Assembly (NCBI RefSeq): GCF_000948285.1
Contig: NZ_JYBP01000003.1
Coordinates: 1,674,001-1,738,000, forward strand
DNA: 64,000 nucleotides
Direction: 5' to 3'
DNA from: Geobacillus kaustophilus
GTDB lineage: Bacteria; Bacillota; Bacilli; Bacillales; Anoxybacillaceae
Part shown: piece by piece, positions 52,269 through 62,504 of the stretch
Layout of the letters: each line of letters begins with the position of its first letter
Numbering within the stretch: the first letter of the stretch is position 1
The notes under the pieces: model-generated
What the model saw: only the letters and a program-made list of their open reading frames with translations
Databases searched by the model: none
Told to the model about the DNA's origin: nothing
Translations under genes and position numbers: made by a program

Positions 52269-54599
52269 TTATGATGTCTTTTTTAAATCTTCCTTCGACC
52301 AAAGAACGGCGCGCGGCTTGCTTCCTTCATACGGGCCGACGACGCCGCGCTCCTCCATGGCATCAATGAGCCGAGCGGCGCGATTGTAACCGATGCGGAA
52401 GCGGCGCTGCAGCATCGAGACGGAGGCGCTTTGCATTTCAACGACAAGACGGACTGCTTCATCGTACAACTCGTCTTCAAGAGCTGAGGAAGAGGGTTCG
52501 CTGTCTTCGACGAACATCTCCTCATAATATTGCGCCTGCTGCTGTCCGATGACAAACCGAACGACTTCTTCCACCTCTTGGTCGGAGACAAACGCCCCTT
52601 GGACGCGCACTGGTTTTGAGGCCCCCATCGGCAAAAACAGCATATCGCCGCGGCCGAGCAGTTTTTCCGCCCCGCCCATATCCAAAATGGTGCGCGAGTC
52701 GATTTGCGATGATACACTGAAGGCGATGCGCGACGGAATGTTCGCTTTGATGACGCCGGTGATGACGTCCACCGACGGGCGCTGGGTGGCGATGATCAAA
52801 TGGATGCCAGCGGCGCGCGCCATTTGCGCCAAACGGGTAATCGCCTCTTCCACATCCGAGGAAGCCACCATCATCAAGTCGGCCAATTCGTCGATGATCA
52901 CGACGATGTATGGCAAAAGCGGCTGCTGTTCCGACGCCGTTTCGTTATGGTGGCGGATATGCTCGTTATACCCTTCAATGTTGCGCGTGCCGGTATGCGA
53001 GAACAGCTCGTAGCGCCGCTCCATTTCTTGGACGACTTTTTTCAGCGCCTGGGCCGCTTTTTTCGCGTCGGTGACGACTGGCGTCAATAAATGAGGAACA
53101 CCGTTGTACACACTTAACTCGACCATTTTCGGATCGATCATCATCAGCTTCACCTCATGCGGCTTCGTGCGCATGAGCAGGCTGACGATAATGCCGTTGA
53201 TGCAGACGCTTTTGCCGCTGCCGGTCGCGCCGGCGATCAACAAATGCGGCATTTTGTTTAGTTCCGCAGCGACGACTTCACCGGAAATGTCGCGCCCAAG
53301 CGGAATCAAAAGCTTCGCCTTGTCCCTTGTATGCTCAATGGCTTCCAGCACTTCGCGCAGCGAAACAGTGGCGATCTCTTCATTTGGCACTTCGATGCCG
53401 ATCGCGGACTTGCCGGGGATCGGCGCTTCAATGCGAATGTCTTTCGCCGCCAAAGCGAGCGCCAAATCGTCGCTCAAACTGACAATTTTGCTCACTTTCA
53501 CCCCGACGTCCGGATACACTTCATATTTCGTCACCGCCGGACCGAGGTGCACTTGCGTCACTTTCGCCTTGACGCCGAAGCTTTGGAACGTTTTCTCCAG
53601 TTTTCGCGCGTTGGCGTAAATGTTCGCATGATCGGCCGATTGCCCGGCCGGCTTCGGCAGGCGAAGCAAATCAAGCGGCGGCAGGTCGTAATTGGTGTTT
53701 TCATGCTCGGAAAACGCAAGCGGCGGCGCCGGTTTGTCCTCCTCCCCCCCACTGTCGCCTTCCACCAGTGGATTCTTCTCTTCTTCCGGCTCAGCGGCCG
53801 ACCGGACCGCAGCAAAATCGGAAATGATCGGCGGCGGGGAAAACAGTTCCTCATCCGGCTCGACGCTGCTTGCTTCAGCCGGCTCGTCTTCCCGCTTTGC
53901 AGCCGCCCGCCGTGAGCGTCGGCTTCGTCCGCCGCTTTCCTTGCGCTTCCTCCCCGCCCGCCATTGCTTTATATCTTCGACAAACGCCAACCATTCTTTT
54001 CGCACAAACGCTGCGGCAAAAGCAACCCATTTGCCGGCTGTCTCGCGCAGCGATTTCCCGGTCAGCACGACAAAGCCGACGATGAACAGAAGGAAACAAA
54101 TCCATTTCGTCCCGGGCGAATCGAACAGCTGGTAGCTGGCGGCAAATAACAGCGCGCCGACCATTCCGCCCCCTAAATCCACATCGGCCGCCTTGCCGCT
54201 TGCTTCGTTCCAAAACAGCCCCCACGTCGTCCGAATGATGCTCGGATCAAGCTCGCCGCGCCGCGACATGAGTTCAAACAGCTTGTCATGGCTCAAAAGC
54301 AGGAGCGCCGCGGCGATGGACGAAGCGCCGACAAACGGGCGGCCCGTCCATGACGGCCACTCCCTCCGCCACATGAGGATGAGCGATAATATGAAAAGTC
54401 CGCCTACTAATAGCATGTACCATTCGCCGAAAAAAAAGCGACCCACAAGCACGAGCGTCTCCCCGACAAGCCCGAGGCGGGCCATCGCAACGACGGCGAC
54501 CGCGAGCAAGCCAAGTCCGATCAATTCAAAGCGGATTGTTTCCGTCCATGGCTGCGTTTTTGACGGCTTCCCTTTTCTTCTTCGCTTTCGTTTCGCCAT
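52269..54599 (-). CDS. spoIIIE: DNA translocase SpoIIIE (FtsK family)
   Basis: Septal DNA pump that moves the chromosome into the forespore. The 776 residues carry four N-terminal membrane helices (about 25-175), a basic/acidic linker (about 200-310), the RecA-like motor with Walker [16 protein letters not shown] and Walker [13 protein letters not shown], and the C-terminal gamma winged helix ([27 protein letters not shown]) that reads orientation sequences. ATG 54599. The linker is shorter than in SftA-type paralogues, and the position after ylzJ matches B. subtilis spoIIIE. Confidence 0.96.
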   Translation of the reverse strand: MAKRKRRRKGKPSKTQPWTETIRFELIGLGLLAVAVVAMARLGLVGETLVLVGRFFFGEWYMLLVGGLFILSLILMWRREWPSWTGRPFVGASSIAAALLLLSHDKLFELMSRRGELDPSIIRTTWGLFWNEASGKAADVDLGGGMVGALLFAASYQLFDSPGTKWICFLLFIVGFVVLTGKSLRETAGKWVAFAAAFVRKEWLAFVEDIKQWRAGRKRKESGGRSRRSRRAAAKREDEPAEASSVEPDEELFSPPPIISDFAAVRSAAEPEEEKNPLVEGDSGGEEDKPAPPLAFSEHENTNYDLPPLDLLRLPKPAGQSADHANIYANARKLEKTFQSFGVKAKVTQVHLGPAVTKYEVYPDVGVKVSKIVSLSDDLALALAAKDIRIEAPIPGKSAIGIEVPNEEIATVSLREVLEAIEHTRDKAKLLIPLGRDISGEVVAAELNKMPHLLIAGATGSGKSVCINGIIVSLLMRTKPHEVKLMMIDPKMVELSVYNGVPHLLTPVVTDAKKAAQALKKVVQEMERRYELFSHTGTRNIEGYNEHIRHHNETASEQQPLLPYIVVIIDELADLMMVASSDVEEAITRLAQMARAAGIHLIIATQRPSVDVITGVIKANIPSRIAFSVSSQIDSRTILDMGGAEKLLGRGDMLFLPMGASKPVRVQGAFVSDQEVEEVVRFVIGQQQAQYYEEMFVEDSEPSSSALEDELYDEAVRLVVEMQSASVSMLQRRFRIGYNRAARLIDAMEERGVVGPYEGSKPRAVLWSKEDLKKTS

Positions 54600-54634
54600 G
54601 ATCGTTCACTCCAGCATGAATGAATTGGCAAGCC

Positions 54635-54668
54635 GGAAAAAAGCAGCCAACAATGGCTGCTTTTTTCC
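54635..54668 (-). terminator. Terminator between ylzJ and spoIIIE
   Basis: Perfect AAAAAAGCAGCCA / TGGCTGCTTTTTT hairpin with a short loop. Confidence 0.92.
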
Positions 54669-54707
54669 GTTTGTTTACTATTATATCATGAACGGCCGAA
54701 CAATTCA

Positions 54708-54932
54708 TTACGATGTTGCCGCAGAAGTCGGAAATCGCGCCCCAGGTGCATATTTGGCGTTTAAAAAATGGAACGGATTCGTGCTTAAGTTTTGCACGAT
54801 TTCATATTCTCCCGTTTCTACAGATTGGACGAGAAACGGAATGCCATCGTAATACACCATTTTCCGCTTCTCATAAACAGCGGCATCGACCGGAAAAATC
54901 AAATGTTCGGGCATGATCGTATACAAAATCAT
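54708..54932 (-). CDS. ylzJ: YlzJ-like small protein
   Basis: A 74-residue conserved protein of unknown function, found after tepA in Bacillaceae. It begins [14 protein letters not shown] and has the conserved [30 protein letters not shown]. The ATG overlaps the tepA stop by 4 bases, so it is translationally coupled to it. Confidence 0.9.
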   Translation of the reverse strand: MILYTIMPEHLIFPVDAAVYEKRKMVYYDGIPFLVQSVETGEYEIVQNLSTNPFHFLNAKYAPGARFPTSAATS

Positions 54933-55669
54933 TGAATCATCTTCCCTTCCCCGTTTTTCCTCATCGCGATCAGCTCGCGCAGCTTCGCCATCGCTTGGGA
55001 CACGCCCCCGACTTCATCGATGAGCCCGTACCGGACGGCGTCAGGTCCAACGACGTTCGTGCCGATGTCGCGCGTCAAATTGCCTTTGGAAAACATGAGC
55101 TCTTTAAACTTTTCCTCACTGATCTTCGAATGTTTCGTCACGAAGCGGACGACGCGCTCCTGCATTTTATCCAAGTACTCAAACGTCTGCGGTACGCCGA
55201 TGACAAGCCCCGTCAAACGGATCGGATGAATCGTCATCGTCGCCGTCTCCGTGATGAACGAATAGTTGCACGACACAGCGATCGGCACGCCGATCGAATG
55301 GCCGCCGCCAAGCACAACGGAAACAGTCGGTTTCGAGAGCGAGGCGAGCATTTCAGCAATGGCGAGCCCTGCTTCCACATCGCCGCCGACCGTATTTAAA
55401 ATGACGAGCAGTCCTTCAATTTTCGGGTTTTGCTCGATGGCCACAATCTGTGGAATGACGTGCTCGTATTTCGTCGCCTTGTTTTGCGGCGGCAGCTGAA
55501 TATGCCCTTCAATCTGTCCGACGATGGTCAAACAATGAATATTCGTATCGGGATCCATTTGCGGGACATTCGTCTGCCCAAGCTGGGTGATGGTGGCAGT
55601 CGCTTCCTCGGCCTTTGTTTCCGGCTGTTCGCCCTCGGTTTCCGCTTGAAAATAACGTTCCTTCTCCAT
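54929..55669 (-). CDS. tepA: ClpP-class serine protease TepA
   Basis: Cytoplasmic ClpP-like protease linked to protein export and spore-protein handling in B. subtilis, 246 residues. A hydrophilic N-terminal extension of about 40 residues is followed by the ClpP fold: [20 protein letters not shown], the nucleophile Ser in [13 protein letters not shown] and the His in [10 protein letters not shown]. There is no signal peptide. ATG 55669 follows AAGGAGAC. It lies between rnjB and ylzJ, with a terminator separating it from rnjB. Confidence 0.93.
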   Translation of the reverse strand: MEKERYFQAETEGEQPETKAEEATATITQLGQTNVPQMDPDTNIHCLTIVGQIEGHIQLPPQNKATKYEHVIPQIVAIEQNPKIEGLLVILNTVGGDVEAGLAIAEMLASLSKPTVSVVLGGGHSIGVPIAVSCNYSFITETATMTIHPIRLTGLVIGVPQTFEYLDKMQERVVRFVTKHSKISEEKFKELMFSKGNLTRDIGTNVVGPDAVRYGLIDEVGGVSQAMAKLRELIAMRKNGEGKMIQ

Positions 55670-55724
55670 CCATTTCGTCTCCTTTCTTGTCGATCATACG
55701 CTTAGTATGGCCGAAAGAAAAAAG

Positions 55725-55762
55725 AAAAATGCCGGCAACGGCTGATCATTTCCGGCATTTTC
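55725..55762 (-). terminator. Terminator of rnjB
   Basis: Minus strand AAAATGCCGG / CCGGCATTTTT stem followed by CTTTTTTC. Confidence 0.9.
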
Positions 55763-55786
55763 CAGTCGACTTTGAGCATGATTGCA

Positions 55787-57457
55787 TTATACTTCCATAA
55801 TAATAGGCAAGATCATTGGTCTCCGCTTCGTTTTTTCAAATAAAAACTGGCCTAACGCTTCACGGATGTTCGCTTTCAACGACGACCATTCAAGCATGTA
55901 TGATTCAAGGCAACGTTCGATGATTGCCGCCACCATTTTCTCCGCTTCCTCAAGCAGTGTCTCAGACTCGCGCATGTAGACGAACCCCCGCGAAATGATT
56001 TCCGGGCCGGCGGCGATCATTTTCGTTTCTTTATTCAGCGTGACGACGGCGATCAAAATGCCGTCCTGGGACAATAAGCGGCGGTCACGCAACACAATGT
56101 TGCCAACATCGCCAATGCCGAGGCCATCAATTAAAATGTTGCCGTACGGCACTTTGCCGCCGGGGCGGGCGGCGCCTCCGCGGAACTCGATCACTTCGCC
56201 TTTGTCGATTAAAAACGTCCGCTCCTCGGAGATGCCGACCGCCTTCGCCAACCGGGCATGCGCTTTTTGCATCCGATATTCCCCATGCACCGGAATAAAG
56301 TATTTTGGCTTCATTAAATTGAGCATCAACTTTAATTCTTCTTGGCAACCGTGCCCAGATACGTGCACTTGCCGGTCACGGTAAATCACGTTGGCGCCGG
56401 CCCGGTACAAGGCGTCGATCGTTTTCGCGAACCCAAGCTCATAGCCCGGCATGACGGATGCGGCGACGATGACGGTATCCCCTTCTTTGATGTTCACTTG
56501 TTTGTTCGCTTGACGCGCCATGCGCCAAAGCGCGCTCATCGGCTCGCCATGCCCGCCGGTTGTCAAAATGACGAGCTCGCGGTCATTGTAGCGATCGAGA
56601 TCGTGCGCAGAAATCGTCACCTTGTCTGGAACGTGCAAATAGCCAAGGCGCACGGCGATGTCCATTACTTTATGCAGCGTTTTGCCGATGACTGCCACTT
56701 TACGCTCGGATTGGTGGGCGGCGTACAGCACCTGCTGGATGCGGGTGATGTTCGATGCGTAGCAGGCAACAAACACGCGTCCTTTCGCATGGCCGATCAC
56801 GTCAGCGATCTCATAGGCGACCACCGTATCGGAGCCGCTGTAGCCGGGGCGCTCGGCGTTTGTGCTGTCCGACAAAAGACACAGCACCCCTTCTTCGCCG
56901 ATTTGCGCCATTTTCCCGAAATCGGTGCGGTTGTTGCCGTACGGAGTTTGATCAAATTTAAAATCGCTCGTGTACACGATCGCACCTTGCGATGTATGCA
57001 GACTGATGCCGATCGAATCGGGAATGCTGTGGATCGTGCGGAAAAACGTCACTTTCGCCTTGTCAAACACGAGCTCCGCATCCGGATGAACTTCATTGAG
57101 CTTCGCGCCCGACACCCCTTGTTCTTTTAACAGCGCCTCCGCCAACCCGAGCGTCAGCTTCGTTCCGTATATCGGCACAGACAGCTGCTTGAGCACGTAG
57201 GCGATCGCCCCCATATGCTCCTCGTGTCCATGGGTGAGAAAAATGGCTTGAATGCGATGCTGCCGTTCAATCAAATATGTGATGTCCGGAATCACTTTGT
57301 CGATGCCGAGCATTTCGTCTTCCGGAAACATCACCCCGGCGTCGATGACAAAAATGTCCTCGTCCAATTCGACAACATACATGTTTTTGCCGATTTCTCC
57401 GACTCCCCCAAGGGCAAAAATGCGTATTTTCTCTACCGGCTTTATTTTCGATTTCAA
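55787..57457 (-). CDS. rnjB: Ribonuclease J2
   Basis: Metallo-beta-lactamase/beta-CASP ribonuclease partner of RNase J1, 556 residues. It starts like RNase J proteins (IRIFALGGVGEIGKNMYVVE). The metal motif reads H76-x-H78-x-E80-H81 (LTHGHEEHMGAI), with Glu where the active J1 enzyme has Asp. This departure and the position next to tepA favour J2. beta-CASP motifs (ALLSDSTNAERPG, HVSGHGCQEELKLMLNLMKPKYFIPVHGEYRM) are present. The start is TTG 57457, with GGAGG at 8 bases. Confidence 0.93.
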   Translation of the reverse strand: MKSKIKPVEKIRIFALGGVGEIGKNMYVVELDEDIFVIDAGVMFPEDEMLGIDKVIPDITYLIERQHRIQAIFLTHGHEEHMGAIAYVLKQLSVPIYGTKLTLGLAEALLKEQGVSGAKLNEVHPDAELVFDKAKVTFFRTIHSIPDSIGISLHTSQGAIVYTSDFKFDQTPYGNNRTDFGKMAQIGEEGVLCLLSDSTNAERPGYSGSDTVVAYEIADVIGHAKGRVFVACYASNITRIQQVLYAAHQSERKVAVIGKTLHKVMDIAVRLGYLHVPDKVTISAHDLDRYNDRELVILTTGGHGEPMSALWRMARQANKQVNIKEGDTVIVAASVMPGYELGFAKTIDALYRAGANVIYRDRQVHVSGHGCQEELKLMLNLMKPKYFIPVHGEYRMQKAHARLAKAVGISEERTFLIDKGEVIEFRGGAARPGGKVPYGNILIDGLGIGDVGNIVLRDRRLLSQDGILIAVVTLNKETKMIAAGPEIISRGFVYMRESETLLEEAEKMVAAIIERCLESYMLEWSSLKANIREALGQFLFEKTKRRPMILPIIMEV

Positions 57458-57578
57458 GGCTGCGTCCTCCCAATTGTGATGCTAACCCGCTCAAAGTCAC
57501 TTGCTTTTATTATAACGAATCGATGCTGAAAAACACAAGATGGTTCATTCACCAGCCAATGGATTTCACAGCCAAGGC

Positions 57579-57614
57579 AAAAAAAGGCCCCAACGCGCAA
57601 GCAAAGCGTTGGGG
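57579..57614 (-). terminator. Terminator of the asd-dapG-dapA operon
   Basis: Minus strand CCCCAACGC / GCGTTGGGG stem followed by CCTTTTTTT, 25 bases after the dapA stop. Confidence 0.92.
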
Positions 57615-57638
57615 AATCGTTTCGCCAAGAGCCCATTG

Positions 57639-58514
57639 TTACGACAGCGCATCGAGCAGGCGGCTTAGCTCCTTCCGCTCTTGTTCGGTGAGCGGCACAA
57701 GCGGAAGGCGCACCGAACCGACGTCCAGCCCGCGCAGCTGCAGCGCCGTTTTCACCGGCACCGGACTCGGAGCGGCAAACAGCCCTTTCATGAGGGGCAG
57801 CCATTTTCGATGCAGCGCTGCCGCCTTCTGATGATCGCCCGCTAAAAAGGAACGAATCATTTCCTGCATTTCATTGCCAATGATGTGCGAAGCGACCGAG
57901 ACGACGCCATTGCCGCCGATCGCTAGCACTGGAAGCGTCAAGCTGTCGTCGCCGCTGTAGAGCAAAAAGTCGTCCGGTGTACGCTCAATGATTTCCGCCA
58001 TGGCGTCCAAATTGCCGCCCGCTTCCTTGACAGCGACAATGTTCGGAACTTCGGACAGCCGGATGACCGTCTCCGGGGTGAGATTCACCGACGTGCGCCC
58101 TGGAACGTTATACAGCATCACCGGCAGCGATGTGCTTTCGGCAATCGCTTTGAAATGTTGATACAGCCCTTCTTGGTTTGGCTTGTTGTAATACGGCGCC
58201 ACAAGCATGACAGCATCGACGCCCGCCTCTTCCGCCTTTTTCGTCAGCTCGATCGACGCGCGCGTATCGTTCGTACCCGTTCCAGCAATGACCGGCGCCC
58301 GGCCGTTGACGACGGAGACGACATGGCGAAAAAGCGCGATTTTTTCCTCGGTCGTCAACGTCGGCGACTCGCCGGTCGTGCCGGCGACCACAAGCGCATC
58401 TGTGCCATTTTCAAGCAAATAGTTGACAAGCTCCGTTGTTTTTGCCAAGTCGAGATTCCCTTTTCGGTCAAATGGCGTCACCATCGCCGTTATGATGTTC
58501 CCGAACTGAACCAC
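57639..58514 (-). CDS. dapA: 4-hydroxy-tetrahydrodipicolinate synthase
   Basis: Condenses pyruvate with aspartate semialdehyde, the first step specific to lysine, mDAP and dipicolinate. The 291-residue TIM barrel has VVAGTTGESPTLT, the Tyr in LYNVPGRTSVNL and the Schiff-base Lys in IVAVKEAGGNL. I chose GTG 58514 (MVQFGNIITAM), spaced 8 bases from GGAG; the open frame extends to 58535 inside dapG. It lies 5 bases after the dapG stop. Confidence 0.96.
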   Translation of the reverse strand: MVQFGNIITAMVTPFDRKGNLDLAKTTELVNYLLENGTDALVVAGTTGESPTLTTEEKIALFRHVVSVVNGRAPVIAGTGTNDTRASIELTKKAEEAGVDAVMLVAPYYNKPNQEGLYQHFKAIAESTSLPVMLYNVPGRTSVNLTPETVIRLSEVPNIVAVKEAGGNLDAMAEIIERTPDDFLLYSGDDSLTLPVLAIGGNGVVSVASHIIGNEMQEMIRSFLAGDHQKAAALHRKWLPLMKGLFAAPSPVPVKTALQLRGLDVGSVRLPLVPLTEQERKELSRLLDALS

Positions 58515-58519
58515 GGTTT

Positions 58520-59773
58520 TCACTCCTCGCTCCAAATCACTTCATCTTCCCCCGCATCTGCCTCGGATAAACAGAAGGCGTCATGCAGAGCGTTGACCGC
58601 CTTTTCCATATCGTCTTGCTTCACTAACACCCAAATCGTCGTATGGCTGTCGGCGGACTGCAAAATTTGAATGCCTTGCTCCGACAAGGCCGTGACGATT
58701 TTCGCCGTCACCCCCGGTACGCCGGCAATGCCGGCACCGACGACCGACACTTTGGCGCAGCGGGGCGTCACGGCCGGTTCGTAGCCGATGCGGCGCAGGG
58801 CGGCCACCGCTTTTTCCGTCATGTCGCCGCTCACGGTGTACACAACACCGTACGGGGAAATGTTGATAAAGTCCACGCTGATCCCTTCATGGGCCATCGC
58901 TTGAAACACGTCAGACTGCAGCTCATAGCGGCCTTCTTTCGCCAGCACTTTGATTTGTGTGACGTCGGCGACGTACGTAATGCCGGTGACAAGCCGCTCT
59001 TTCACATCGCTTCCTTTTCGGCCGCGCACCGATGAAGTGACGAGCGTCCCGGGGGCATCCGAGTACGTCGAGCGAATGCGCAGCGGCACTTTCGCCTGCA
59101 TGGCGATCTCCACCGCGCGCGGATGGATCACTTTCGCCCCTTGATACGCCATGTTGCAAATTTCCGTATAGGTGACAACCTCAAGCGGCCGGGCGCTCTC
59201 AACGATGCGCGGGTCGGCGGTCATGACGCCGTCGACATCGGTGAAAATATCAACCCACTCCGCGTTTAACGCCGCGCCAAGCGCTGCCGCCGACGTGTCG
59301 CTCCCGCCGCGGCCGAGCGTGGTGATGTCGCCGTTTTCCGCCATGCCTTGAAAGCCCGCGACAACGACGACGTCGTATTGTCGAAGCGCCTCAAGGAGGC
59401 GGTCGCAGCGCATTTCGAGAATTTTCGCGTTCGTATGATCGCTGTTCGTGCAAAATCCTGCCTGGGCGCCGGTGAACGCCGTCGCTTTGATGCCGTGTTC
59501 GTTCAACAAGTTGCTGAACACAACGCTTGAGATGATTTCTCCGCACGCCATAAGCATATCTTGCTCTCGTTTTGTGACATGGTGACGAACGCCGCCGATC
59601 AAACTAAGCAGCGTATCGGTCGCATATGGATCGCCGCAACGTCCCATAGCCGATACGACGGCCACGACTTTATAGCCATCTTCCAACGCCCGTTCAATAT
59701 GGCGGCGCGCCAAGTTCCGCCCGCGCTCGTCGCGGACGGACGTGCCGCCGAACTTTTGAACAATGAGTTTCAT
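58520..59773 (-). CDS. dapG: Aspartate kinase I (DapG type)
   Basis: Phosphorylates aspartate to start the mDAP/lysine pathway. The 417-residue monofunctional kinase has N-terminal IVQKFGGTSVRD, GRGGSDTSAAALGAAL and FTDVDGVMTADPR, followed by two ACT domains (ITYVADVTQIKVLA; VSVVGAGIAGVPGVTAKIVTALSEQGIQI). In B. subtilis the isozyme in this operon is feedback-inhibited by mDAP. I chose ATG 59773 (MKLIVQKFGG) after GAGGTG. Confidence 0.95.
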   Translation of the reverse strand: MKLIVQKFGGTSVRDERGRNLARRHIERALEDGYKVVAVVSAMGRCGDPYATDTLLSLIGGVRHHVTKREQDMLMACGEIISSVVFSNLLNEHGIKATAFTGAQAGFCTNSDHTNAKILEMRCDRLLEALRQYDVVVVAGFQGMAENGDITTLGRGGSDTSAAALGAALNAEWVDIFTDVDGVMTADPRIVESARPLEVVTYTEICNMAYQGAKVIHPRAVEIAMQAKVPLRIRSTYSDAPGTLVTSSVRGRKGSDVKERLVTGITYVADVTQIKVLAKEGRYELQSDVFQAMAHEGISVDFINISPYGVVYTVSGDMTEKAVAALRRIGYEPAVTPRCAKVSVVGAGIAGVPGVTAKIVTALSEQGIQILQSADSHTTIWVLVKQDDMEKAVNALHDAFCLSEADAGEDEVIWSEE

Positions 59774-59793
59774 GCTAACACCTCGATGCTTTT

Positions 59794-60837
59794 TCAAATG
59801 AGCCCGAGCTTCAGCAAGCTTTCTGCGATTTGCACCGAGTTCGAGGCTGCGCCTTTTAGCAAGTTGTCAGCGACAATCCATAGATGGAAGCCGCGGCGGT
59901 TGTCCAAATCGCGGCGGATGCGGCCGACAAACACGTCGTACTTACCGACGCAATTGGCCGGCATCGGATACAACTGTTCGCTCGGATCATCTTGAAGCAC
60001 AACACCCGGCGCTTCGCGGAGCACCGCCTGCAAGTCGGCAGCGGTGACGCCGTCTTGTTCAATTTCGATGTACACCGATTCTGAATGGCCGCTCGCCACC
60101 GGAATGCGCACGCACGTCGCCGCCACTTTCAGCTCAGGCATATGCATAATTTTTTTTGTTTCATTGATCATTTTCATCTCTTCAAACGTGAATCCATTAT
60201 CTTGAAACTTATCGATTTGCGGAATGGCGTTGAACGCAATTGGGTAATGCTTCCGATCCGATTTCACTGGCAAAATGTTCGCTTCAATCGGCTTGCCTTC
60301 GAGCACGGCTTTCGTCTGCTCGTTGAGCTCTTCAATGGCCTGCGCTCCCGCCCCGGAGACGGCCTGGTACGTCGAGACGATGACGCGCTCTAAGCCAAAC
60401 GCTTTTCGAATCGGCTCCAACGCCACAACCATTTGAATCGTCGAGCAGTTCGGATTGGCGATAATGCCGTTATGCCACGTCAAATCGCTTTCGTTCACTT
60501 CCGGAACGACAAGCGGCACGTTTTCTTCCATCCGAAACGCACTCGTATTGTCGATCACGATCGCCCCGCGCCGCACCGCTTCCGGCGCCAGCGCTTTCGA
60601 TACGGCGCCGCCGGCGCTGAACAAGGCGATGTCGACCCCGTCAAAGCGCTCGGGCGATGCCGCCTGCACTTCGATCTCCTCGCTGCGAAAGCGCATTTTT
60701 TTGCCGGCTGACCGCTCCGATGACAACAAAGTCAATTTTCCAACCGGGAAGTTCCGGTCTTCAAGCGTCCGCACCATTTGCTGCCCAACTGCCCCCGTTG
60801 CTCCGACGACAGCGACATGATATTGTTTTTGAGCCAT
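59794..60837 (-). CDS. asd: Aspartate-semialdehyde dehydrogenase
   Basis: NADPH-dependent reduction of aspartyl phosphate. The 347-residue protein has the NADP motif VVGATGAVGQQMV, nucleophile Cys131 in IANPNCSTIQM and the catalytic His in RIPVASGHSESVY. ATG 60837 (MAQKQYHVAVV) follows GAAGGAGAA; the open frame to 60855 lacks a ribosome site. It heads the asd-dapG-dapA unit. A gap of about 110 bases to dpaB may hold a promoter, though I saw no strong one. Confidence 0.96.
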   Translation of the reverse strand: MAQKQYHVAVVGATGAVGQQMVRTLEDRNFPVGKLTLLSSERSAGKKMRFRSEEIEVQAASPERFDGVDIALFSAGGAVSKALAPEAVRRGAIVIDNTSAFRMEENVPLVVPEVNESDLTWHNGIIANPNCSTIQMVVALEPIRKAFGLERVIVSTYQAVSGAGAQAIEELNEQTKAVLEGKPIEANILPVKSDRKHYPIAFNAIPQIDKFQDNGFTFEEMKMINETKKIMHMPELKVAATCVRIPVASGHSESVYIEIEQDGVTAADLQAVLREAPGVVLQDDPSEQLYPMPANCVGKYDVFVGRIRRDLDNRRGFHLWIVADNLLKGAASNSVQIAESLLKLGLI

Positions 60838-60948
60838 CAACCATTCTCCTTCCACATCGTCACTCTAAGAAGTGAATTCATAGTCTTTATTTTATCACAT
60901 TCCGCTGTGGACGAGAGAACATTTTTATGCGGAACATTGATTTTTGAT

Positions 60949-61554
60949 TCAGTTGTAGCGGAACCGCTCGATAATGACCGGCTGCAGCTGCTTCCCTTCA
61001 AGCGCAGCGAGAATCGTATCGCGCAAAAGCGGCATGTAGGCGACCATGGAGTTCGGCTTCGCCTGCGGGGCGTCTTGGCCGAATGGGATAAAATAAATGT
61101 TTTTTGCTGCCATAAGCCTCATTAGATTGACGCCGTTTAAGCCGAGCGCATCGTTTGTCGAAATGCCAAGCACGACCGGGCGGTGGTTGCGCATCGTCGC
61201 TTTCGCTGCCATCAGCACGGGGGAATCCGTCATGGCATTGGCCAGCTTGCTCATCGAGTTGCCGGTGAGCGGGGCGATCACCATGCAATCAAGCGGGATT
61301 TTCGGTCCCAGAGGTTCTGCTTTGACGATCGTATCAATCACCTCGTTTCCGGTCAGTTGCTCGAGTTTTTTCACCCATTCTTCTCCTTCGCCAAAGCGGG
61401 TGTTCGTCGTTTTCACCGTATACGTGACGATCGGCAGCACCTCCGCTCCTTCGTTGACAAGCTTCTCGATCTCCGGGAACACCGCATCATATGTGCAATG
61501 CGAACCGGTGAGGCCAAAGCCGATCCGTTTTCCTTTCAAGCTGTTTCCGCTCAT
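60949..61554 (-). CDS. dpaB: Dipicolinate synthase subunit B
   Basis: Flavoprotein-like subunit of the enzyme making dipicolinic acid in the mother cell. The 201 residues resemble the Flavoprotein/PanC-like family: GKRIGFGLTGSHCTYDAVFPEIEKL, CMVIAPLTGNSMSKLANAMTDSPVLMAAKA and LGISTNDALGLNGVNLMRL. Its start overlaps the dpaA stop by 4 bases. B. subtilis name spoVFB. Confidence 0.96.
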   Translation of the reverse strand: MSGNSLKGKRIGFGLTGSHCTYDAVFPEIEKLVNEGAEVLPIVTYTVKTTNTRFGEGEEWVKKLEQLTGNEVIDTIVKAEPLGPKIPLDCMVIAPLTGNSMSKLANAMTDSPVLMAAKATMRNHRPVVLGISTNDALGLNGVNLMRLMAAKNIYFIPFGQDAPQAKPNSMVAYMPLLRDTILAALEGKQLQPVIIERFRYN

Positions 61555-62456
61555 GCATGATTCTCCTCCCGCTTTTGTAAATCTGCATATAACAGCTGCG
61601 CCAAGACGTTGGCGATAATTTGCCCGGCTGTCTTCGGCGCGACGATCCCCGGCAGCCCGGGCGCCAAAATAGCTTTCACTCCGCGTTTTTCGGCATAGCG
61701 GAAGTCAGTGCCGCCCGGTTTTGACGCCAAATCGATAATGAGCGTATGGGGCGGCATTTTTGCGATGACGCTCGCCGTCACGATGAGATGAGGCACGGTG
61801 TTGATGCAGACGTCAATGTCACGCACTTCTTTTTCCAAATCGTTTAAGTGAAACGGCACGAGCCCCATTTCTGTAATGCGGGCGAGATGCTCCGATCGGC
61901 GCGCCCCAACTTTCACTTTCGCCCCCAATGCGGCGAACGTCCGAGCGACCGTCATGCCAACGCGTCCAAGCCCCAAGACGGCAACGCTTGAGCCATGGAT
62001 CGTAAAATCCGTGTGCTGAATGACCATCATCACCGTGCCTTCCGCGGTCGGAATGGAGTTGTAAATGGCGACATCGTCGCGCTCAAACAACTGCACATGC
62101 TTGCGCCCTGTTTTTTTCACCAATTCGTCCAAATACGCGTTGCTGATGCCGGAATAAATCGTGCAGCGCCGCGCCGTTTTTTGCACCATCTCTTCTGTAA
62201 ACGGAATCGGTTCGTGGGCAAACACGCTGTTGACGTTTCCATCCAACGTCGTGCCGTGAACCGGCAAAATGATCGCATCCAAATCGGCAAAATCGACTTC
62301 GCCAATCGGCAGCTTCATCGCCCCGGTGAAATGATGGGCGAGCTGGTCGAAGCCGACAAGCGACAACTTCGCGTCGAGTTCAACGAGTTTGCGAATGACT
62401 TCAAGCTGCCTAGCATCGCCGCCGATGATGGCAATATGCATTCCTGTCAGCATCAT
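61551..62456 (-). CDS. dpaA: Dipicolinate synthase subunit A
   Basis: NAD(P)-binding subunit of dipicolinate synthase, 301 residues. The N-terminal segment LTGMHIAIIGGDARQLEVIRKL and the Rossmann motif VAVLGLGRVGMTVARTFAALGAKVKVGAR precede LIIDLASKPGGTDFRYAEKRG and LAPGLPGIVAPKTAGQIIANVL, all family signatures. Two adjacent ATG codons (62456 and 62453) are possible starts after AAGGTGAG. A sigma-K promoter is at 62505-62532. B. subtilis name spoVFA. Confidence 0.96.
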   Translation of the reverse strand: MMLTGMHIAIIGGDARQLEVIRKLVELDAKLSLVGFDQLAHHFTGAMKLPIGEVDFADLDAIILPVHGTTLDGNVNSVFAHEPIPFTEEMVQKTARRCTIYSGISNAYLDELVKKTGRKHVQLFERDDVAIYNSIPTAEGTVMMVIQHTDFTIHGSSVAVLGLGRVGMTVARTFAALGAKVKVGARRSEHLARITEMGLVPFHLNDLEKEVRDIDVCINTVPHLIVTASVIAKMPPHTLIIDLASKPGGTDFRYAEKRGVKAILAPGLPGIVAPKTAGQIIANVLAQLLYADLQKREENHA

Positions 62457-62504
62457 GTTGTATGCTCACCTTCTTTTCTGGCAAACTGCTCCATTTCCTT
62501 TCCC

